Notes: generated by a model from the sequence alone, not told the origin. Positions 1-8,445 are shown, counted from the first letter of the stretch. The stretch: 64,000 nucleotides of DNA from Nevskia sp. (GCF_021732705.1 NZ_JAKFUM010000006.1:100198-164197); one strand, 5' to 3'. Numbers and translations are program-made.

Positions 1-35
1 GTCGCCAGCGCACTGCGAATCGCGGCGCGAGTCAT
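1..35 (-). CDS. 5' end of a further pilus-cluster gene, cut by the window edge
   Basis: An ATG at 35-33 overlaps the usher stop codon (ATGA arrangement). Only 11 codons are visible (M-T-R-A-A-I-R-S-A-L-A), which look like the start of a signal peptide. In Csu-type chaperone-usher clusters the usher gene is usually followed by a tip subunit with a spore coat U domain, so that is the expected product. This is inferred from position and translational coupling, since the rest lies outside the window. Confidence 0.45.
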   Translation of the reverse strand, partial: MTRAAIRSALA

Positions 36-2392
36 GGCGGGCGGTCGAGGCAGCGGACGGTGGCGGTATCGGCCGCATTGGCCGCAGCCGGCAGCGGATC
101 GCGGGCGACCCGGCAGTGGCCGCCGGCCCAGACCACCTCGATTCGCGGACGACGCGCGGGATCGGCGGGCCATTCCAGATACACCGCGCCGTCGTAGCCC
201 ACCGGCAAGGCCTGCGCGTGACCCTCGACGCTGAGGCCGGCACCGGCCGGAATCGCGGCTCCCTGCGCGTCGACCAGCCGCAGGCGCCGCATGGATCGGC
301 GGTCGGTGGCAAAGCGCACGGGCACGCCGGCATCCGACGGTGGCGCAATCTCGGCACTGCCGCTGCTCAGGCCGAGGCTGATCGGCAGGTCCCGGTCGTC
401 GATCGCCAGATGGTTGCGCTGATAGGGCATGAGATCGGTCAGCAGCAGGCGGCCGTCGGCATCGGTGCGGCCGACGATCTGGTTTTCGCGCAGCACGCGT
501 ACGTTTGCCACGCCGCCGGTATCGACCACGGCGAAGCTCGATGCGATCGGTCGCGACCAGTAGCCATGACCGTCGACCACCGCAAATGCGGTCTGCAGGC
601 GCGCGCTGGCGCCGCCGTGGTCGCCGATGGCGGCATAGCCTGCGCCGAGCGTGCCGCGCGCGGTGGTGAGCGCGGCGTCCGCCTCGCGCAAGCCGGTGTC
701 GCGGCTGTCGGCGCTGACCTGATACGACCAGCCGAGCGGCCCGTCGGGGGCTTTCTGAATGCTGCCGCGCGTACCCCAGTCGCTGCCGTCGTTGGTCGCC
801 TGAATGCTGGCGCTGGCCGTGCGGCCGAAGGCAGCGGACAGGCCGATGACGAGGCTGTCGGCGCCCTGATCGCGGCCCAGCGGATGCAGCCAGCTCGCGT
901 ACGCCTGCACGCGCGCGGCGAGTGTCGCGTTCCATGCCAGGCCGGCGAGGCGCGTGCCGCGGCCACGCCAGGGCTGTTCGGAGATGTAGAGGAGGCTCGC
1001 GCGCCCGGCGACTGGCAGTCGCCACGACAGGCGCGCGGCATCGGAAAAGTGCAGCGTGCCGGGATCGCGTCCGAGGTCGGCGTAGTCCCGCGTGGCGATC
1101 CGGCGGCGCAGCGCCACACTCCAGCGCTCGGCCAGTCGCTCAAACGCGAGGGTCGCGATGCCACCGACGCCACGCTCGGCGTTCGAGGCTGCAGCGGATA
1201 CCGTCAGCAGGCCGAACGATTGCAGCACGCCGTCGGCTTCGAATCCGCCTTGCTGGCGCCGGGTCGACGCGCTGATCCGGCCGAGCGCGGTCACGCGGTC
1301 ATCGAGGCCTCGCCGCCACAGTCCGGCAACCATCGGGCGGCTGTAGTGATCATTGGCGCCAGCGAAGTTCTCGCGCAGAAAGCCGGCTTCCACCGTGCGC
1401 TCGTCCAGTCCGGTGTCGAGCAGACGCGGCGAGGCGTAAAACGGCTGGCTGATGGTCTGCTCGCGGCCAAGGGCATCGCGGAGGGTCACGGTCAGGTCGC
1501 CAGCACCCGTCAGTGTCGGCACGCTGTCGAAACGGAACGCGCCGGGCTGCAGCGCCTGCGGCGGCGTCTGGCGGATACCGTTGACGTAGAGCTGCGCGGT
1601 CGACGCCAGTGCTGCATTGCCGCCGAGGCTGGGCAACGGAAAGGTGATGCGATCCGGCTGCAGCGTGAAGTCCGTGCCCCACTGCACACCGCCGAAGCGT
1701 ACGGGCGTTTCCCAGTCGGCGCTGTGCGTCACACCGTCACCGAGACGCAGGCGCAGCAGACGTTCGGGATCATCGATCAGCCAGTGGCTGTCGAGCCGGC
1801 GCAGCGTGTTGCCACCCGTGCGATGGTCAATGAACAGGCTGCTGCGGCCCGCGCCGCCGGGCGCAAACACGCCGACATCGACCAGCGCGTTGACGGCGTC
1901 GCTCCCGTTCAAGCCGCCGTAGCGGGCATCCATGTTGACGTAGCCGCCATGGCCGGCCGTGCTGACGGTGCCACGGTCCGGTGAGCCGAGCACCGTGTGC
2001 TGCACGCGCTGGGGATTGGCGTCGACCCACAGGGCACTCCGGCAGCCATCGAAGCGCAGCGCCAGGCCATCGTCGGTGCGCAGCACCGCCCAGCGGCTGC
2101 CGCCGGCATCGGTTTCCATGCGCGGTGGCGGCAGTGGCGTCCACTGTGCCCACGCCTCGTACGGCGCCCGCCAGAGGCCGTCATCGCCGATCAGCAGCCA
2201 GGTGTCGTGCGGGGGCATCGCTGGCGCCGCATGCACGCTCAGCAGCATCGGCTGGCCGGGCAGCGGCATCATCCGCGTGGCGTCGGCCGGGCACGGATCG
2301 GGTTCGAACCAGACACCGGTCGGCGCGGCGGCTGCGTCGCTCGCGCAACCCAGCCACCAGAAGGTCAGCAGCAGGCGACGGTCATTGCGCAC
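32..2392 (-). CDS. fimbrial outer-membrane usher protein (Csu/SCPU-type cluster)
   Basis: This 786-residue protein should be the outer-membrane pore that threads chaperone-bound subunits to the cell surface in an archaic chaperone-usher pilus system. A short N-terminal signal peptide is followed by an N-terminal domain, then a long beta-rich region of alternating strands (about residues 150-600) expected to form the 24-stranded barrel and plug, and small C-terminal domains. The start overlaps the end of the chaperone gene by 11 nt, so the two are translationally coupled. The stop overlaps the ATG of the next gene. Its length is near the usual 750-850 of the family. The family call rests on overall pattern and on the chaperone and SCPU neighbours. 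Confidence 0.85.
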   Translation of the reverse strand: MRNDRRLLLTFWWLGCASDAAAAPTGVWFEPDPCPADATRMMPLPGQPMLLSVHAAPAMPPHDTWLLIGDDGLWRAPYEAWAQWTPLPPPRMETDAGGSRWAVLRTDDGLALRFDGCRSALWVDANPQRVQHTVLGSPDRGTVSTAGHGGYVNMDARYGGLNGSDAVNALVDVGVFAPGGAGRSSLFIDHRTGGNTLRRLDSHWLIDDPERLLRLRLGDGVTHSADWETPVRFGGVQWGTDFTLQPDRITFPLPSLGGNAALASTAQLYVNGIRQTPPQALQPGAFRFDSVPTLTGAGDLTVTLRDALGREQTISQPFYASPRLLDTGLDERTVEAGFLRENFAGANDHYSRPMVAGLWRRGLDDRVTALGRISASTRRQQGGFEADGVLQSFGLLTVSAAASNAERGVGGIATLAFERLAERWSVALRRRIATRDYADLGRDPGTLHFSDAARLSWRLPVAGRASLLYISEQPWRGRGTRLAGLAWNATLAARVQAYASWLHPLGRDQGADSLVIGLSAAFGRTASASIQATNDGSDWGTRGSIQKAPDGPLGWSYQVSADSRDTGLREADAALTTARGTLGAGYAAIGDHGGASARLQTAFAVVDGHGYWSRPIASSFAVVDTGGVANVRVLRENQIVGRTDADGRLLLTDLMPYQRNHLAIDDRDLPISLGLSSGSAEIAPPSDAGVPVRFATDRRSMRRLRLVDAQGAAIPAGAGLSVEGHAQALPVGYDGAVYLEWPADPARRPRIEVVWAGGHCRVARDPLPAAANAADTATVRCLDRPP

Positions 2393-3131
2393 TGAGTCGA
2401 AGGTCGCGCCGCGTCAGTGCCGACGTGCCATCCACGCGCAGCTGCAGCGCACCGGATGCCACGGGGGCGGCACTGGCGGGATCGAGCGCGAAACGGCGGC
2501 GCTCGCCCGGGAACAGGTAGATCGGCCCGGCGATGCGGCTCAGCACATGGCCGTCCGACTGCAACTGGGCTTCATCGATCCGCTCGGTGATCGTGCCTTG
2601 GTTGGCGGCGACGAGTTGTGGCGCGATCGATCCGCCTTCGGCAGACCAGCGCAGGTCGGAACGGCGCATCTCCGGCTGCCGGAACAGCGGCAGGCTGACG
2701 CGCAGACGCATCGCGATCTGCGAGGCGTCGCCGTCCTCGCGGTAGCCGACCGCGGCGAACGGCGGCGGGACTTCCTCGACGATCACGCGCCAGCGGCCCT
2801 CTTCGGCCGCGCGGGGCGGATGCAGAAAGCCGATGCGGACGATCTGGCTGGCGCCATTGCCATCGAGGCGGAACATCGGCGGCGTGACGAGGGGCGCTTC
2901 GCCGGAGGCCGCGGCATCGTCGGCCGGTTCCAGCACGTCGGCACCGTCGACATGTCGCCAGCGGAACACGCGCACCTGCATCGTGGTGGCCCCACCGCCG
3001 GCGTTGCTGATGGTGAGCGAGGTCGCGGTCTGGTCGGATGGCACTTCCAGACGAACCGGATTGACCGTGATCGATCCGGCGCGTGTCGTCAGCGCAAGCA
3101 GGAAACAGGCGGCAATGGGCAGGCGGGTCAT
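2382..3131 (-). CDS. periplasmic pilus-assembly chaperone (PapD-like)
   Basis: A 249-residue exported protein with a cleavable signal peptide (about residues 1-19) followed by two immunoglobulin-like domains. The first begins with the family pattern I-x-V-x-P-V-R-L and includes the subunit-binding edge strand ending in P-P-M-F-R-L. Such chaperones donate a strand to pilin subunits in the periplasm and deliver them to the usher. It sits 15 nt after the SCPU subunit gene and overlaps the usher gene, so the three form one operon. Confidence 0.88.
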   Translation of the reverse strand: MTRLPIAACFLLALTTRAGSITVNPVRLEVPSDQTATSLTISNAGGGATTMQVRVFRWRHVDGADVLEPADDAAASGEAPLVTPPMFRLDGNGASQIVRIGFLHPPRAAEEGRWRVIVEEVPPPFAAVGYREDGDASQIAMRLRVSLPLFRQPEMRRSDLRWSAEGGSIAPQLVAANQGTITERIDEAQLQSDGHVLSRIAGPIYLFPGERRRFALDPASAAPVASGALQLRVDGTSALTRRDLRLSAQ

Positions 3132-3146
3132 GGCAGCACTCGTGGT

Positions 3147-3725
3147 TCAGTAGGTCACGGTGATCGCCACGCTGTCGGTGTACGTTCCGGCAGGCGCGGC
3201 CGTGCCGGCCGGAATCTGGCCGTAGACGGTGATCGTATTGGTCAGCGATACCGCGGACGAGGTCCCGTCGAGCGTGTCGGTGCTCGGCGTGTTGCCCCAG
3301 TTCAGGGTGCGGCCGGCATCGCGGAACAGCCGGTAGCCCAGCGTGTTGCCGCCGCTGGTCATCTGCCGCAGGCTGACGGTCGCGGCGCTTCCGGCACCGG
3401 CATCGAGCCCGATCTTGTAGGCCGTGCCGAGGGTGCAGGTCAGGGTGACGGTGGTCGAGGCATTGCTGGCGCTGCCCGAGGTCGGGTCGTAGCTGCCGAA
3501 GCTCAGGGTGCCGTTCGAGATCAGGCAGACCGAGGCGACCGATGCGTTGACCGTCAGCGTGCCACCGGCCGTGGCTGCGCGTGCTGGCATGGCGGCGCCC
3601 ACCGCGGACAGCGTGGCGGCGGCCATGACGATGCCGCGAACCACGCGCCCGGAACCGGGCGGCCACCGCGCGGCCGCTGCTCGTCGAGCGGGCGCGACCC
3701 GCCGGAACCGCGTTGACGTGAACAT
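3147..3725 (-). CDS. spore coat U domain pilus subunit
   Basis: A 192-residue secreted pilin-like subunit. A long basic N-terminus and hydrophobic stretch end in a signal-peptidase-like P-A-R-A-A site near residue 47. The mature part carries the spore coat U fold, including a Cys pair (V-C-L-I and L-T-C-T), and ends in a hydrophobic beta strand, T-V-T-Y. The frame is open for 94 codons upstream, but the start at 3725 is chosen because a perfect AGGAGGT lies 5 nt before it. It is the first gene of the minus-strand pilus operon and probably encodes the major subunit. Confidence 0.85.
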   Translation of the reverse strand: MFTSTRFRRVAPARRAAAARWPPGSGRVVRGIVMAAATLSAVGAAMPARAATAGGTLTVNASVASVCLISNGTLSFGSYDPTSGSASNASTTVTLTCTLGTAYKIGLDAGAGSAATVSLRQMTSGGNTLGYRLFRDAGRTLNWGNTPSTDTLDGTSSAVSLTNTITVYGQIPAGTAAPAGTYTDSVAITVTY

Positions 3726-3730
3726 GGTGT

Positions 3731-3737
3731 ACCTCCT
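3731..3737 (-). promoter_or_regulatory. strong Shine-Dalgarno of the SCPU subunit gene
   Basis: The minus strand reads AGGAGGT, 5 nt upstream of the ATG at 3725. It is one of the best ribosome-binding sites in the window and decides the start of the first pilus gene, as expected for an abundant subunit. Confidence 0.9.
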
Positions 3738-4024
3738 GACTCGGGTGCATTCCTGTTCGGCCTTGGCGCGGAAATCTGGAGCGCAGCGCACGCGTGGCAG
3801 TCCAGCGGCATACAACCGACGGATGGATGGTGCCGAGGGCGCGGTCAGTGACCGCCAGTGGGGTGTCGGCTCCGGCAGGCGATGACACGGGCGGCACGAT
3901 CGGGCGGGCGAATGGCCATGCCGCGGGGCGTGTTCACGAGATCGGTCATGCAGCGCCGGCCGCGTGGCCTCACAATTCGCGGCTGCGCCCTCTCGGGCGC
4001 GTCTCACGTGCTCAGGTGCAAACC
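3738..4024. other. divergent intergenic region, pilus operon / dbpA
   Basis: About 290 nt between the pilus operon and dbpA must hold both promoters. Frames in both directions are open here because of base composition, but they have no ribosome-binding site or family resemblance. I found no convincing -35/-10 pair or operator. Confidence 0.5.
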
Positions 4025-5407
4025 GTGGAAAGTCAGCCGTTTTCGAGTCTCGCCCTGCATCCGGCCCTGCTGCAGGCGCTGGACTCCCTCGAATACACGG
4101 TGATGACGCCGATCCAGGCGCAGAGCCTGCCGCCGATGCTCGACGGCCGCGACGTGATCGGCCAGGCCCGCACGGGCAGCGGCAAGACTGCAGCCTACGG
4201 GCTCGGCCTGCTGTCGCGGATCGATCCGACGCAGATGACCACGCAGGCGCTGGTGCTGTGCCCGACGCGCGAACTGGCGGATCAGATCGCGAAGGAAATC
4301 CGACGGCTGGCGCGCTGCCTGCCGAACGTCAAGCTGACGGTGCTCGGCGGCGGCATCTCGAAGCGGCCGCAGGTGGCCTCGCTCGAACACGATCCGCACA
4401 TCGTCGTCGGCATGGCCGGCCGGGTGCAGGAACTGCTGGCCGACGGCAACCTGAAGCTCGACAGCCTGCGCGTGCTGGTGCTCGACGAAGCCGACCGCAT
4501 GCTCGATTCGGATTTCGAGGACGCCAGCCGCGCGATCGTCGATCAGGCGCCGAAGACCCGGCAGACGCTTTTCTTCTCCGCCACGTTCCCGGACAGCGTG
4601 CGCGCCTTGAGCCGCCGGCTGCAGCGCGAGCCGGTCGAGATCACGGTCGACAACGCCGTGGTCACGACGCAGGTCGAGCAGACCTTCTACGAGGTCGACC
4701 CGATCCGCCGGATGGATGCGCTGGCGCATCTGCTGAGCACGCAGCGACCGGAATCGGCGCTGGTCTTCGTCCACACCAAGAACGATGCGCAGGACGTCGA
4801 GACGAAACTGGCGAAGCGCGGCTTCTCGGTGCTGAGCCTGCATGGCGACATCGACCAGCGGGATCGCGACGAAGTGCTGGTGCGCTTCGTCAACGGCTCG
4901 GCCCGTGTGCTCGTGGCCACCGATGTCGCGGCCCGCGGGCTCGATATCCAGAACCTCGCGCTGGTCGTCAGCTACGAGTTGCCGAACGAGCCGGACCAGC
5001 ATGTTCACCGCGTGGGCCGTACCGGTCGCGCTGGCAGGAGCGGCATCGCGCTGCATCTGTTCACGTCGCGCGAGCGCAGTAGAGTCGCGGCGATCGAAGC
5101 GAAACTCGGCCTGAAGGCGGTACTCGGCAAGCTGCCGATGTCGCAGCTGTCGCCGGATCGCCCGGTGCCGCCGGTGTTCGTGACGCTGTGCGTCGACGCC
5201 GGCCGGCGCGACAAGCTGCGCCCGGGCGATCTGCTCGGCGCGCTGACCGGCGATGCCGGTCTGGCCAAGGAAGCCGTCGGCAAGATCAACACCTTCGATA
5301 CGCGGACCTATGTGGCGATCGACCGCCGCTTCGCGAAGAGCGCGCTGGAGCGGCTCAAGGCCGGCAGGATCAAGGGCAAGAACTTCCGCGTGCGCCCGAT
5401 CGACTGA
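4025..5407 (+). CDS. dbpA: ATP-dependent RNA helicase DbpA
   Basis: DbpA is a DEAD-box helicase that remodels 23S rRNA during assembly of the large ribosomal subunit. The 460-residue product shows the helicase core in order: Q motif (M-T-P-I-Q), Walker A A-R-T-G-S-G-K-T, P-T-R-E-L, V-L-D-E-A-D, S-A-T, and H-R-V-G-R-T-G-R. It ends with the DbpA-specific RNA-binding domain, recognisable by R-D-K-L-R-P-G-D and the closing G-R-I-K-G-K-N-F-R-V. The frame extends further upstream, but the GTG at 4025 matches the family N-terminus and total length (E. coli DbpA is 457). A GTG at 4016 is the alternative start. Confidence 0.9.
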   Translation: MESQPFSSLALHPALLQALDSLEYTVMTPIQAQSLPPMLDGRDVIGQARTGSGKTAAYGLGLLSRIDPTQMTTQALVLCPTRELADQIAKEIRRLARCLPNVKLTVLGGGISKRPQVASLEHDPHIVVGMAGRVQELLADGNLKLDSLRVLVLDEADRMLDSDFEDASRAIVDQAPKTRQTLFFSATFPDSVRALSRRLQREPVEITVDNAVVTTQVEQTFYEVDPIRRMDALAHLLSTQRPESALVFVHTKNDAQDVETKLAKRGFSVLSLHGDIDQRDRDEVLVRFVNGSARVLVATDVAARGLDIQNLALVVSYELPNEPDQHVHRVGRTGRAGRSGIALHLFTSRERSRVAAIEAKLGLKAVLGKLPMSQLSPDRPVPPVFVTLCVDAGRRDKLRPGDLLGALTGDAGLAKEAVGKINTFDTRTYVAIDRRFAKSALERLKAGRIKGKNFRVRPID

Positions 5408-5427
5408 GATCGACTGAGATCGACTGA
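5398..5427 (+). repeat. three tandem copies of a decamer across the dbpA stop codon
   Basis: GATCGACTGA occurs three times without gaps. The first copy encodes the last two residues and stop of DbpA, and the other two repeat the in-frame Ile-Asp-stop unit behind it. It looks like slippage duplication. Confidence 0.9.
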
Positions 5428-5454
5428 TTCCGCAGGCGGCGGTCGCGTGTCGCG

Positions 5455-6270
5455 TCAGCGACTGCGCAAGGCCGCGACTTCGGCAGCGGTCAAGGTCCGG
5501 TGCGCGCCTTTGGCGAGCGCACCGAGCGTCAGCGGGCCGATCGCGACCCGCACCAGCCGCAGCACGTCGTAGCCGAGCGCCTCGAGCAGCCGGCGGATGT
5601 GCCGATTGCGGCCTTCGTCGAGCACGATTTCGAGCCAGGCGTTCTTCTCGCCAACCCGGAGCCGCGTGGCGCGCCGGGCGGCCAGATGATCAGCGCCGTC
5701 GGCGATGCCGGCGACCATCGCCGCGAGAGCGGCGTCGTCCGGCAGGCCGTTGACCTGCACGTGATAGGTCTTTTCCAGCGCGCCGGACGGTTCGGTGATG
5801 CCGGCCGCCCACACCGTGTCGTTCGACAGCAGCAGCAGGCCTTCGCTGGCTTTGTCGAGCCGGCCGACCGGGCCGATCCACGGCAGGCCGGCATCGGCCA
5901 GCAGCGCGTAGACCGTGTCGCGCCCGCGCTCGTCGGCGGCGCTGACCACGATGCCGCGCGGCTTGTTGAGTGCGAGATAGACCTTGGCGGCGGCCTGCAC
6001 CGCGACGCCATCGAGCGTGATCGCTTCGCGCGTGGCATCGCTCGGCCGTTCCGGGTTGCGTTCGATCCGGCCATCGACCGCGACGCGGCCGTCGCGGATC
6101 GCGGCTTCGGCCTGGCTGCGCGAGCAGACGCCGAGCTTCGACAGCACCCGCGCGAGCCCATGGCGCGGAGGGGCCGCGCGTCCGGCAGGCGAGGCCGCGC
6201 GGGCGCGGGGCGGGGAACGACGCGGCGGCGGCTTCATGGCGCGTGTAGGGCGCGGTTTGATTCGGGACAC
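5455..6270 (-). CDS. 16S/23S rRNA pseudouridine synthase, RsuA/RluB family
   Basis: The protein isomerises a specific uridine in rRNA to pseudouridine. A basic, Pro/Ala/Arg-rich N-terminus precedes an S4 RNA-binding domain (about residues 38-80, with L-S-K-L-G-V-C-S-R-S-Q-A). The catalytic domain contains G-R-L-D-K-A-S-E-G-L-L-L-L, whose Asp is the nucleophile. The distal R-N-R-H-I-R-R segment is also present. The longest start is a GTG at 6270, only 10 nt from the prophage end; an ATG at 6237 (M-K-P-P-P-R) is at least as likely. Neither has a Shine-Dalgarno, so the insertion may have removed the native leader. RsuA, RluB and RluE cannot be told apart safely here. Confidence 0.82.
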   Translation of the reverse strand: MSRIKPRPTRAMKPPPRRSPPRARAASPAGRAAPPRHGLARVLSKLGVCSRSQAEAAIRDGRVAVDGRIERNPERPSDATREAITLDGVAVQAAAKVYLALNKPRGIVVSAADERGRDTVYALLADAGLPWIGPVGRLDKASEGLLLLSNDTVWAAGITEPSGALEKTYHVQVNGLPDDAALAAMVAGIADGADHLAARRATRLRVGEKNAWLEIVLDEGRNRHIRRLLEALGYDVLRLVRVAIGPLTLGALAKGAHRTLTAAEVAALRSR

Positions 6271-6279
6271 ATTGCGGGT

Positions 6280-6292
6280 TGGTTTTAGACAC
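6280..6292 (+). repeat. late-end terminal transposase-binding site
   Basis: The sequence TGGTTTTAGACAC reads inward at the left end. It matches three inward-reading copies at the right end over the core TTAGACAC. Position, orientation and the leading TG support it as a MuA-type terminal site. Confidence 0.65.
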
Positions 6293-6347
6293 CTTGCAAT
6301 AGTGCCGCAACGGGCCTGTCAGGGCGATGCAAGGCGATGAGAAAAGG

Positions 6348-7169
6348 CTAGATCAGGTCGAGGCCGAGGGTTTCGGTGAGGGGTTTCGGCGCTGGCCAGC
6401 CGTCGCGCCAGTTTCCAATGATCAGTTCCTTGGCCGGCTGGGCGTTCTGGCCGCCGCCGACGGTGTAGGTGATGTCGGCCGTGCGCATCGGGAAACCGGC
6501 GAAAATCGCCCGGATGTCCGGGTGGTCATTGATTGAAACAATCATGGTGCCTTGGATAGAGCGCATCAGGGCAGCCATCTGCTCGTAGTGCTCGAAGCCG
6601 AATTCGACGCCGTAGCCCTCGGTTTGCCAGTACGGCGGATCGCAATAGAACAGGGTGTGCGGTCGGTCGTACCGTGAGATGACCTCAGCCCAAGGGAGGT
6701 TTTCGACATAGGCACCGTGCAGTCGAAGATGGGCGGCGCTCAGCTCCTCCTTGATGCGCAGCAGATTGAGCTTGGGCGGGGCTGTGGTCGCGTAGCCGAA
6801 GCTCTGGCCGTCCACGCGACCGCCAAAGGCATTGCGCTGCAGGTAGTAGAACCGGGCGGCGCGCTGAATATCGGTCAAGGTCCTCGGCACCTTGGCCTGC
6901 TCCCAGTCGAAGACCGTCCGGCTGGTCAGCGCCCACTTGAACTGCCTGACGAACTCCTCCAGGTGGTTCTGAACGACGCGATACAGGTTCACCAGCTCGC
7001 CATTGATGTCGTTGATTACCTCCACGTCAGATGGCGGCTTCAGGAAAAAAAGGGCTGCCGCGCCGCAGAACGGCTCGACGTAGCAGGTGTGTTCAGGAAA
7101 CAGCGGAAGAATCAGCGGGACCAGACGGCGTTTTCCGCCAATCCACGGAATGATGGGTGCAGCAGGCAT
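6348..7169 (-). CDS. D12-class DNA adenine-N6 methyltransferase (phage Dam)
   Basis: A 273-residue methylase of the Dam/D12 family that should methylate adenine in phage or host DNA. Visible motifs are the N-terminal AdoMet motif P-W-I-G-G-K-R-R, the F-C-G-A-A-A segment, and the catalytic D-P-P-Y (F-Y-C-D-P-P-Y-W, about residue 176). A GAGGAG ribosome-binding site precedes the ATG. It occupies the position at the late end where Mu carries its mom modification genes, so it probably serves an anti-restriction role. That role is inference from position. Confidence 0.9.
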   Translation of the reverse strand: MPAAPIIPWIGGKRRLVPLILPLFPEHTCYVEPFCGAAALFFLKPPSDVEVINDINGELVNLYRVVQNHLEEFVRQFKWALTSRTVFDWEQAKVPRTLTDIQRAARFYYLQRNAFGGRVDGQSFGYATTAPPKLNLLRIKEELSAAHLRLHGAYVENLPWAEVISRYDRPHTLFYCDPPYWQTEGYGVEFGFEHYEQMAALMRSIQGTMIVSINDHPDIRAIFAGFPMRTADITYTVGGGQNAQPAKELIIGNWRDGWPAPKPLTETLGLDLI

Positions 7170-7267
7170 GGGCTCTCCTCGGCCAGATGAACTCGGTTAG
7201 GCTTCCCATGCCGTGTGCACGGTGGGGATGCCTTGGCTGGCCGTCGGTGTATGCCGGCGGTTGGCGG

Positions 7268-7295
7268 CCCTCGGTGCGCGCTAACGCATCGAGGG
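7268..7295 (-). terminator. hairpin between the tail-collar gene and dam
   Basis: An 11-bp stem with one mismatch and a 6-nt loop lies just after the collar gene stop. There is no U-tract, so it may be a weak or Rho-assisted terminator, or only a structural separator before dam. Confidence 0.35.
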
Positions 7296-7305
7296 TCGCA
7301 TCCTC

Positions 7306-7905
7306 TTACGCGGTGCGACGCCAGTACAGGATGACCTGGTACGGCTGAAGGTTCGGATGAGGCTGGCCACCGCCGACTGACCGCACCGGATTGGTGGCAT
7401 TGAAGGTGTTGGTATTGCTGGCCTCGTAGGCCTCGTCGGTGACGAACGACTGAAAAGCGCCCCCACCGGCGCCGGTGGTCGAGGAGCCACGCTCGATGCC
7501 GTGCCGATGCGCCGGCATTTGGTCGACCGACAGCGTGATCTCCTTCGCACCGCCGGTCTCGCCGACCACGTCAAACAGCGGATCGCTGACATCGAGGCCG
7601 ACCAGGACGCGGCCGGCCGCGTAGTTCTCCCAGGTGCCGATCCCGAACAGCTGGAACGGCGTCTGGATGCCGGTGCTGATGAACACGCAGCCGACCGGAT
7701 AGACCAGGCTGAAAATGGCCTTCCGGAATTGGTTGTTGGCCCCGGCGTTCAGCGCAATTCCTGCCGCTTCGATGGTCGACGCGATCTCCTCTTGAACGCT
7801 ATTGAGGAAGGCGGCGGTGACCACGGTGGCGGGCGTGCCGGAGCTGGGGCTGCCCTCGGTAAAGCGATTGTCAGGCGTCGCCGTGGGATGTTGGATTCGC
7901 TGCAT
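7306..7905 (-). CDS. tail-collar / tail-fibre-like protein
   Basis: A 199-residue virion protein. The N-terminal half has the pattern common in phage tail proteins (an alpha-helical V-V-T-A-A-F-L-N-S-V-Q-E-E segment). The middle has Y-P-V-G-C-V-F-I-S and W-E-N-Y-A-A-G-R-V-L-V-G, typical of phage tail-collar domains. It ends with P-H-x-N-L-Q-P-Y-Q-V-I-L-Y-W, the usual collar closing motif. It follows gp48 by 3 nt and is the last structural gene. It probably forms a receptor-binding fibre tip. No tail-fibre chaperone gene follows. Confidence 0.75.
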   Translation of the reverse strand: MQRIQHPTATPDNRFTEGSPSSGTPATVVTAAFLNSVQEEIASTIEAAGIALNAGANNQFRKAIFSLVYPVGCVFISTGIQTPFQLFGIGTWENYAAGRVLVGLDVSDPLFDVVGETGGAKEITLSVDQMPAHRHGIERGSSTTGAGGGAFQSFVTDEAYEASNTNTFNATNPVRSVGGGQPHPNLQPYQVILYWRRTA

Positions 7906-7908
7906 GGG

Positions 7909-8445
7909 TCAGGGTCCGTAGGCAAAAAGAAGGGCCGTGTGCGCCGGCTTGATCCGGTTAAACAGGCATTCGAGCGACTCGTTGCCGAAGCTGGTCAAAG
8001 GGTCGCCAGCCGTCGACAAGCCAGCTCGGAACGGGGTCACTGGCACGTCGGCCGATCGGATGCGCCAGGTGTGCAAGGCCGGCTCCTCGATCGTGATCGT
8101 GTAGCCGTAGGCAGCACCGACGCCGATGAAGTAGCTGCGCGAAGCCCCGCCCGTGGCGGTGAGCCGAGCGACCAAGGCTATGCGGCGCTGCTGCACGCTC
8201 TGTGCAACGGCCACGCAAGAGTCTGGCAGCCCGGCTGTCAGCTCCCAGTCGGGCAGCAATTCGGCGGTCGAACGCGGGTCGGCCTCGACCAGCAGTGTGT
8301 CCGCGCGAACGTGCAGCCGCGCTAGCTCGCCCCCGAGCGCGAACAAGAGCCGAGCCAGCAGCGAGCCTTCGCGCCGCGTCCAGGCCGGGCCGACCGGCAA
8401 CAGCGCCGCCAGCTGCGCGGCATAGATCTCGGCACTTACGTCCAC
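7909..8445 (-). CDS. Mu gp48-like baseplate protein (DUF2313)
   Basis: A 178-residue protein of the YmfQ/DUF2313 family, which in Mu joins the baseplate wedge. Family features include the N-terminal L-L-P-x-G-P-A-W segment, then E-A-D-P-R-S-T-A-E-L-L-P-D-W-E, and R-R-x-A-L-V-A-R-L-T-A-T-G-G. It overlaps the end of the gp47 gene by 10 nt, the normal Mu order. Confidence 0.88.
   Translation of the reverse strand: MDVSAEIYAAQLAALLPVGPAWTRREGSLLARLLFALGGELARLHVRADTLLVEADPRSTAELLPDWELTAGLPDSCVAVAQSVQQRRIALVARLTATGGASRSYFIGVGAAYGYTITIEEPALHTWRIRSADVPVTPFRAGLSTAGDPLTSFGNESLECLFNRIKPAHTALLFAYGP

Noticed and set aside
116-1984. Long open frame on the plus strand opposite the usher gene
   Set aside because: It is the antisense of a well-supported usher gene, has no family pattern or ribosome-binding site, and such frames are common at this base composition.
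1959-3716. Long plus-strand frame across usher, chaperone and SCPU genes
   Set aside because: It crosses three real genes on the other strand and is Arg/Gly-rich nonsense.
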